The notes under the pieces: model-generated
Database searches by the model: none
What the model was told of the DNA's origin: nothing
Seen by the model: the letters and a program-made list of their open reading frames with translations, nothing else
Assembly (NCBI RefSeq): GCF_001875725.1
Contig: NZ_MLCQ01000017.1
Span: 1 to 64,000 of the forward strand
Reading direction: 5' to 3'
DNA from: Corynebacterium sp. NML140438
Lineage (GTDB): Bacteria > Actinomycetota > Actinomycetes > Mycobacteriales > Mycobacteriaceae
Length of the DNA stretch: 64,000 nucleotides
Made by a program: the position numbers and the translations under genes
In this document: in pieces, positions 62,667 to 64,000 of the stretch
How positions within the stretch are numbered: position 1 is the first letter of the stretch
Layout: every line of letters begins with the position of its first letter

Positions 62667-63476
62667 ATGAACGCCAAACCATTAGCCCTGTCCCCCTCAC
62701 GCGCCTCCGACTATCAACAATGCCCGCTGCTCTATAGACTCCGGGCAATCGACAAGATTGAGGAGCCAAAGACCGAAGCTCAAGTTAAAGGCACCCTCGT
62801 GCACGCGGTATTAGAAGAACTCTTCGCGAAGCAACGAGACCAACGGACCTACCCGGCGGCAGTCAAACTCATCGTGCCAGCGTGGCGGAAGATGTGTGAG
62901 CAAGACCCAAATGTTGCCGAGCCGATCAAAGACGAACAGTTACTCTTTGTCGACGCCCGTACGCTCCTCCGAGGGTATTTTCAAATGGAAAATCCACTCG
63001 GCTTTGATGCCCATGAACAAGAAATGTATGTGAATACTGTCTTGCCCAACGGTGTGCCAGTACGCGGCTTCATCGACCGTGTCGACATCGCCCCAACCGG
63101 TGAAATCAGAGTCGTTGACTACAAGACCGGAAAGAAGCCGCTGCCCAGGTATTCACATGACGCAAAATTCCAGATGCGCTTCTATGCGTTGGTGTACTGG
63201 AGGCTTTTCAATGAAATACCCGCGCAGTTGCGTTTGATGTACCTGAAGGTGGCCGATTCGCTTTTCCTGACCCCCTCAAGTGAAGAACTCGAATACTTTG
63301 AGCGAGATCTCGGCGACCTGTGGGCCAAAATCACCAGAGACGGAGAAACCGGGCAGTTCAGACCAAAACGGTCAAGGCTCTGCGACTGGTGCTCGTTCCA
63401 GGACTACTGCCCCGAGTTCGGCGGAACTCCGCCACTCTACCCGGGGTGGCCCGGCTCCGCCGCAGATACTCAATAG
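62667..63476 (+). CDS. RecB-family PD-(D/E)XK nuclease with Fe-S-type Cys cluster
   Basis: 269 residues of the RecB-like/Cas4-like nuclease family. ALSPSRASDYQQCPLLYRLR holds the first Cys; the nuclease core has KGTLVHAVLEELF, RGFIDRVDIAP and RVVDYKTGKKP (D, then DxK). The last three Cys are in RLCDWCSFQDYCPEF, so a 4Fe-4S cluster is likely. Substrate and partner are unknown; a stand-alone RecB-like exonuclease of this kind lies next to trmI/arc in corynebacteria and mycobacteria. Confidence 0.9.
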   Translation: MNAKPLALSPSRASDYQQCPLLYRLRAIDKIEEPKTEAQVKGTLVHAVLEELFAKQRDQRTYPAAVKLIVPAWRKMCEQDPNVAEPIKDEQLLFVDARTLLRGYFQMENPLGFDAHEQEMYVNTVLPNGVPVRGFIDRVDIAPTGEIRVVDYKTGKKPLPRYSHDAKFQMRFYALVYWRLFNEIPAQLRLMYLKVADSLFLTPSSEELEYFERDLGDLWAKITRDGETGQFRPKRSRLCDWCSFQDYCPEFGGTPPLYPGWPGSAADTQ

Positions 63477-63507
63477 ACGCCACGGCGGACCTCATTCGCC
63501 TCTGGAG

Positions 63508-64000
63508 CTAGAACAGTCCCTTGATGGTTCCGCTGGAATCAACATCGATGTTGTCGGCTGCCGGCTTCTTCGGCAGGCCAGGCATGGTCATCACAGCTCC
63601 GGTGAGCGCGAGGACAAACCCAGCACCCGTGCGCGGGATGAGCTGACGCACGTGCAGCGTGTGACCCTCAGGAGCGCCAAGCCGTGTTGGGTCGTCGCTG
63701 AATGAATACTGCGTCTTCGAAATACAGACAGGCAGAGCGTCAGCTCCGCTCGCGCGCAGGCTCTCAAGGTCTTTACGCGCCGCGTCCGAGTACTGTACGT
63801 CAGCAGCGCGGTAGACTTCGCGAGCGATCGTCTCAATCGAGCGCTCGACACCGTCTTCCGGGTTATACAAGGAAGCGGACGCGGCATCAACCAGGTTGTC
63901 CAGCACTGTCTGCGCGAGTTTCTCAGCACCCTTGCCGCCGTGCGCCCACACCTCTGCTTCTTCAAGCGCAACGCCGAAGTCCTGCGCCCACTTCGCCATC
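63508..64000 (-). CDS. fhs: Formate-tetrahydrofolate ligase, C-terminal part (runs off window)
   Basis: The C-terminal about 163 residues of formyltetrahydrofolate synthetase: WAHGGKGAEKLAQTVLDNL, the CISKTQYSFSDDPTRLG segment, and VRQLIPRTGAGFVLALTGAV, TMPGLPKKPAADNIDVD near the end. Its 5' part and start lie past 64000. It makes 10-formyl-THF from formate and ATP for one-carbon metabolism. Thirty-one bases separate it from the convergent nuclease gene, and no clear hairpin lies in that gap. Confidence 0.95.
   Translation of the reverse strand, partial: MAKWAQDFGVALEEAEVWAHGGKGAEKLAQTVLDNLVDAASASLYNPEDGVERSIETIAREVYRAADVQYSDAARKDLESLRASGADALPVCISKTQYSFSDDPTRLGAPEGHTLHVRQLIPRTGAGFVLALTGAVMTMPGLPKKPAADNIDVDSSGTIKGLF

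Overview
The window reads as chromosomal DNA of a Corynebacterium species, or a very close relative. The evidence is gene content and order that match the Corynebacterium core chromosome: recN-steA-steB-NUDIX-xerD-ParA-like-scpA-scpB-rluB-cmk-der; secA2-odhI-ftsR-BFN-MerR; gnd-thioesterase-corA-ndh; rbpA-ppm-lnt with polyprenol-phosphate mannosyltransferase and Lnt as separate genes; and a pupylation locus (pup, pafA, dop, arc) with no proteasome genes in view. I saw no CRISPR array, complete prophage or intact insertion sequence.

Layout. 1-127 is the 3' end of a 5S rRNA and the rrn terminator, followed by a G/T-rich non-coding stretch to about 545. 578-16376 is a long plus-strand run of housekeeping, cell-division and chromosome-segregation genes (TPR protein, HAD phosphatase, tlyA, nadK, recN, steA, steB, NUDIX, xerD, a surface protein, a ParA-like ATPase, scpA, scpB, rluB, cmk, der). 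16379-19717 holds a methyltransferase (minus) and an esterase lipoprotein, a lipid kinase and a gamma-carbonic-anhydrase-like protein. 19718-21425 is gene-poor and accessory-looking: one small Ig-like-domain gene amid unrecognised sequence, ending at tRNA-Pro(GGG). 21574-23113 carries a YchJ-like protein and an alpha/beta-hydrolase-OsmC fusion. 23272-28181 is the secA2-odhI-ftsR-BFN-MerR block. 28272-38875 is mostly minus strand (vWA protein, glycosylase-like protein, two CNNM/CBS transporters, DEAD helicase, gnd, corA, ndh) with one plus-strand thioesterase.

39009-42031 holds a CFA-synthase-like methyltransferase, a YceI protein with a zinc-finger protein, and rbpA. 42106-56643 is an unbroken minus-strand run, read from high to low coordinates as dop, pup, pafA, pafB, pafC, tatA, tatC, a HelY/Mtr4-like helicase, an M24 peptidase, a LIP-family lipase, fxsA, lnt and ppm. 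Many of these genes overlap or sit within about 40 bp. 56685-59013 is a divergent pdxS/pdxR pair lying between dop and arc. 59002-62623 is arc, trmI and an M18 aminopeptidase (minus). The window closes with a RecB-like nuclease (plus) and the C-terminal part of fhs (minus).

How the genes work together. Envelope and division genes (steA, steB, ftsR, ppm/lnt, tatA/tatC, secA2) lie beside segregation genes (xerD, ParA-like, scpAB). OdhI links PknG-type signalling to 2-oxoglutarate dehydrogenase. Pup-Dop-PafA-Arc form a proteasome-independent tagging and unfolding system, with the DNA-damage regulator pair PafB/PafC in the same operon. Several genes have a TAnnnT-type -10 hexamer 6-9 nt before the start codon, which suggests leaderless transcripts. 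rbpA has a SigH-type GGAAC-N18-GTT promoter overlapping a TATAAT box. Functions are assigned by motif and family recognition and gene order; no database search was run.
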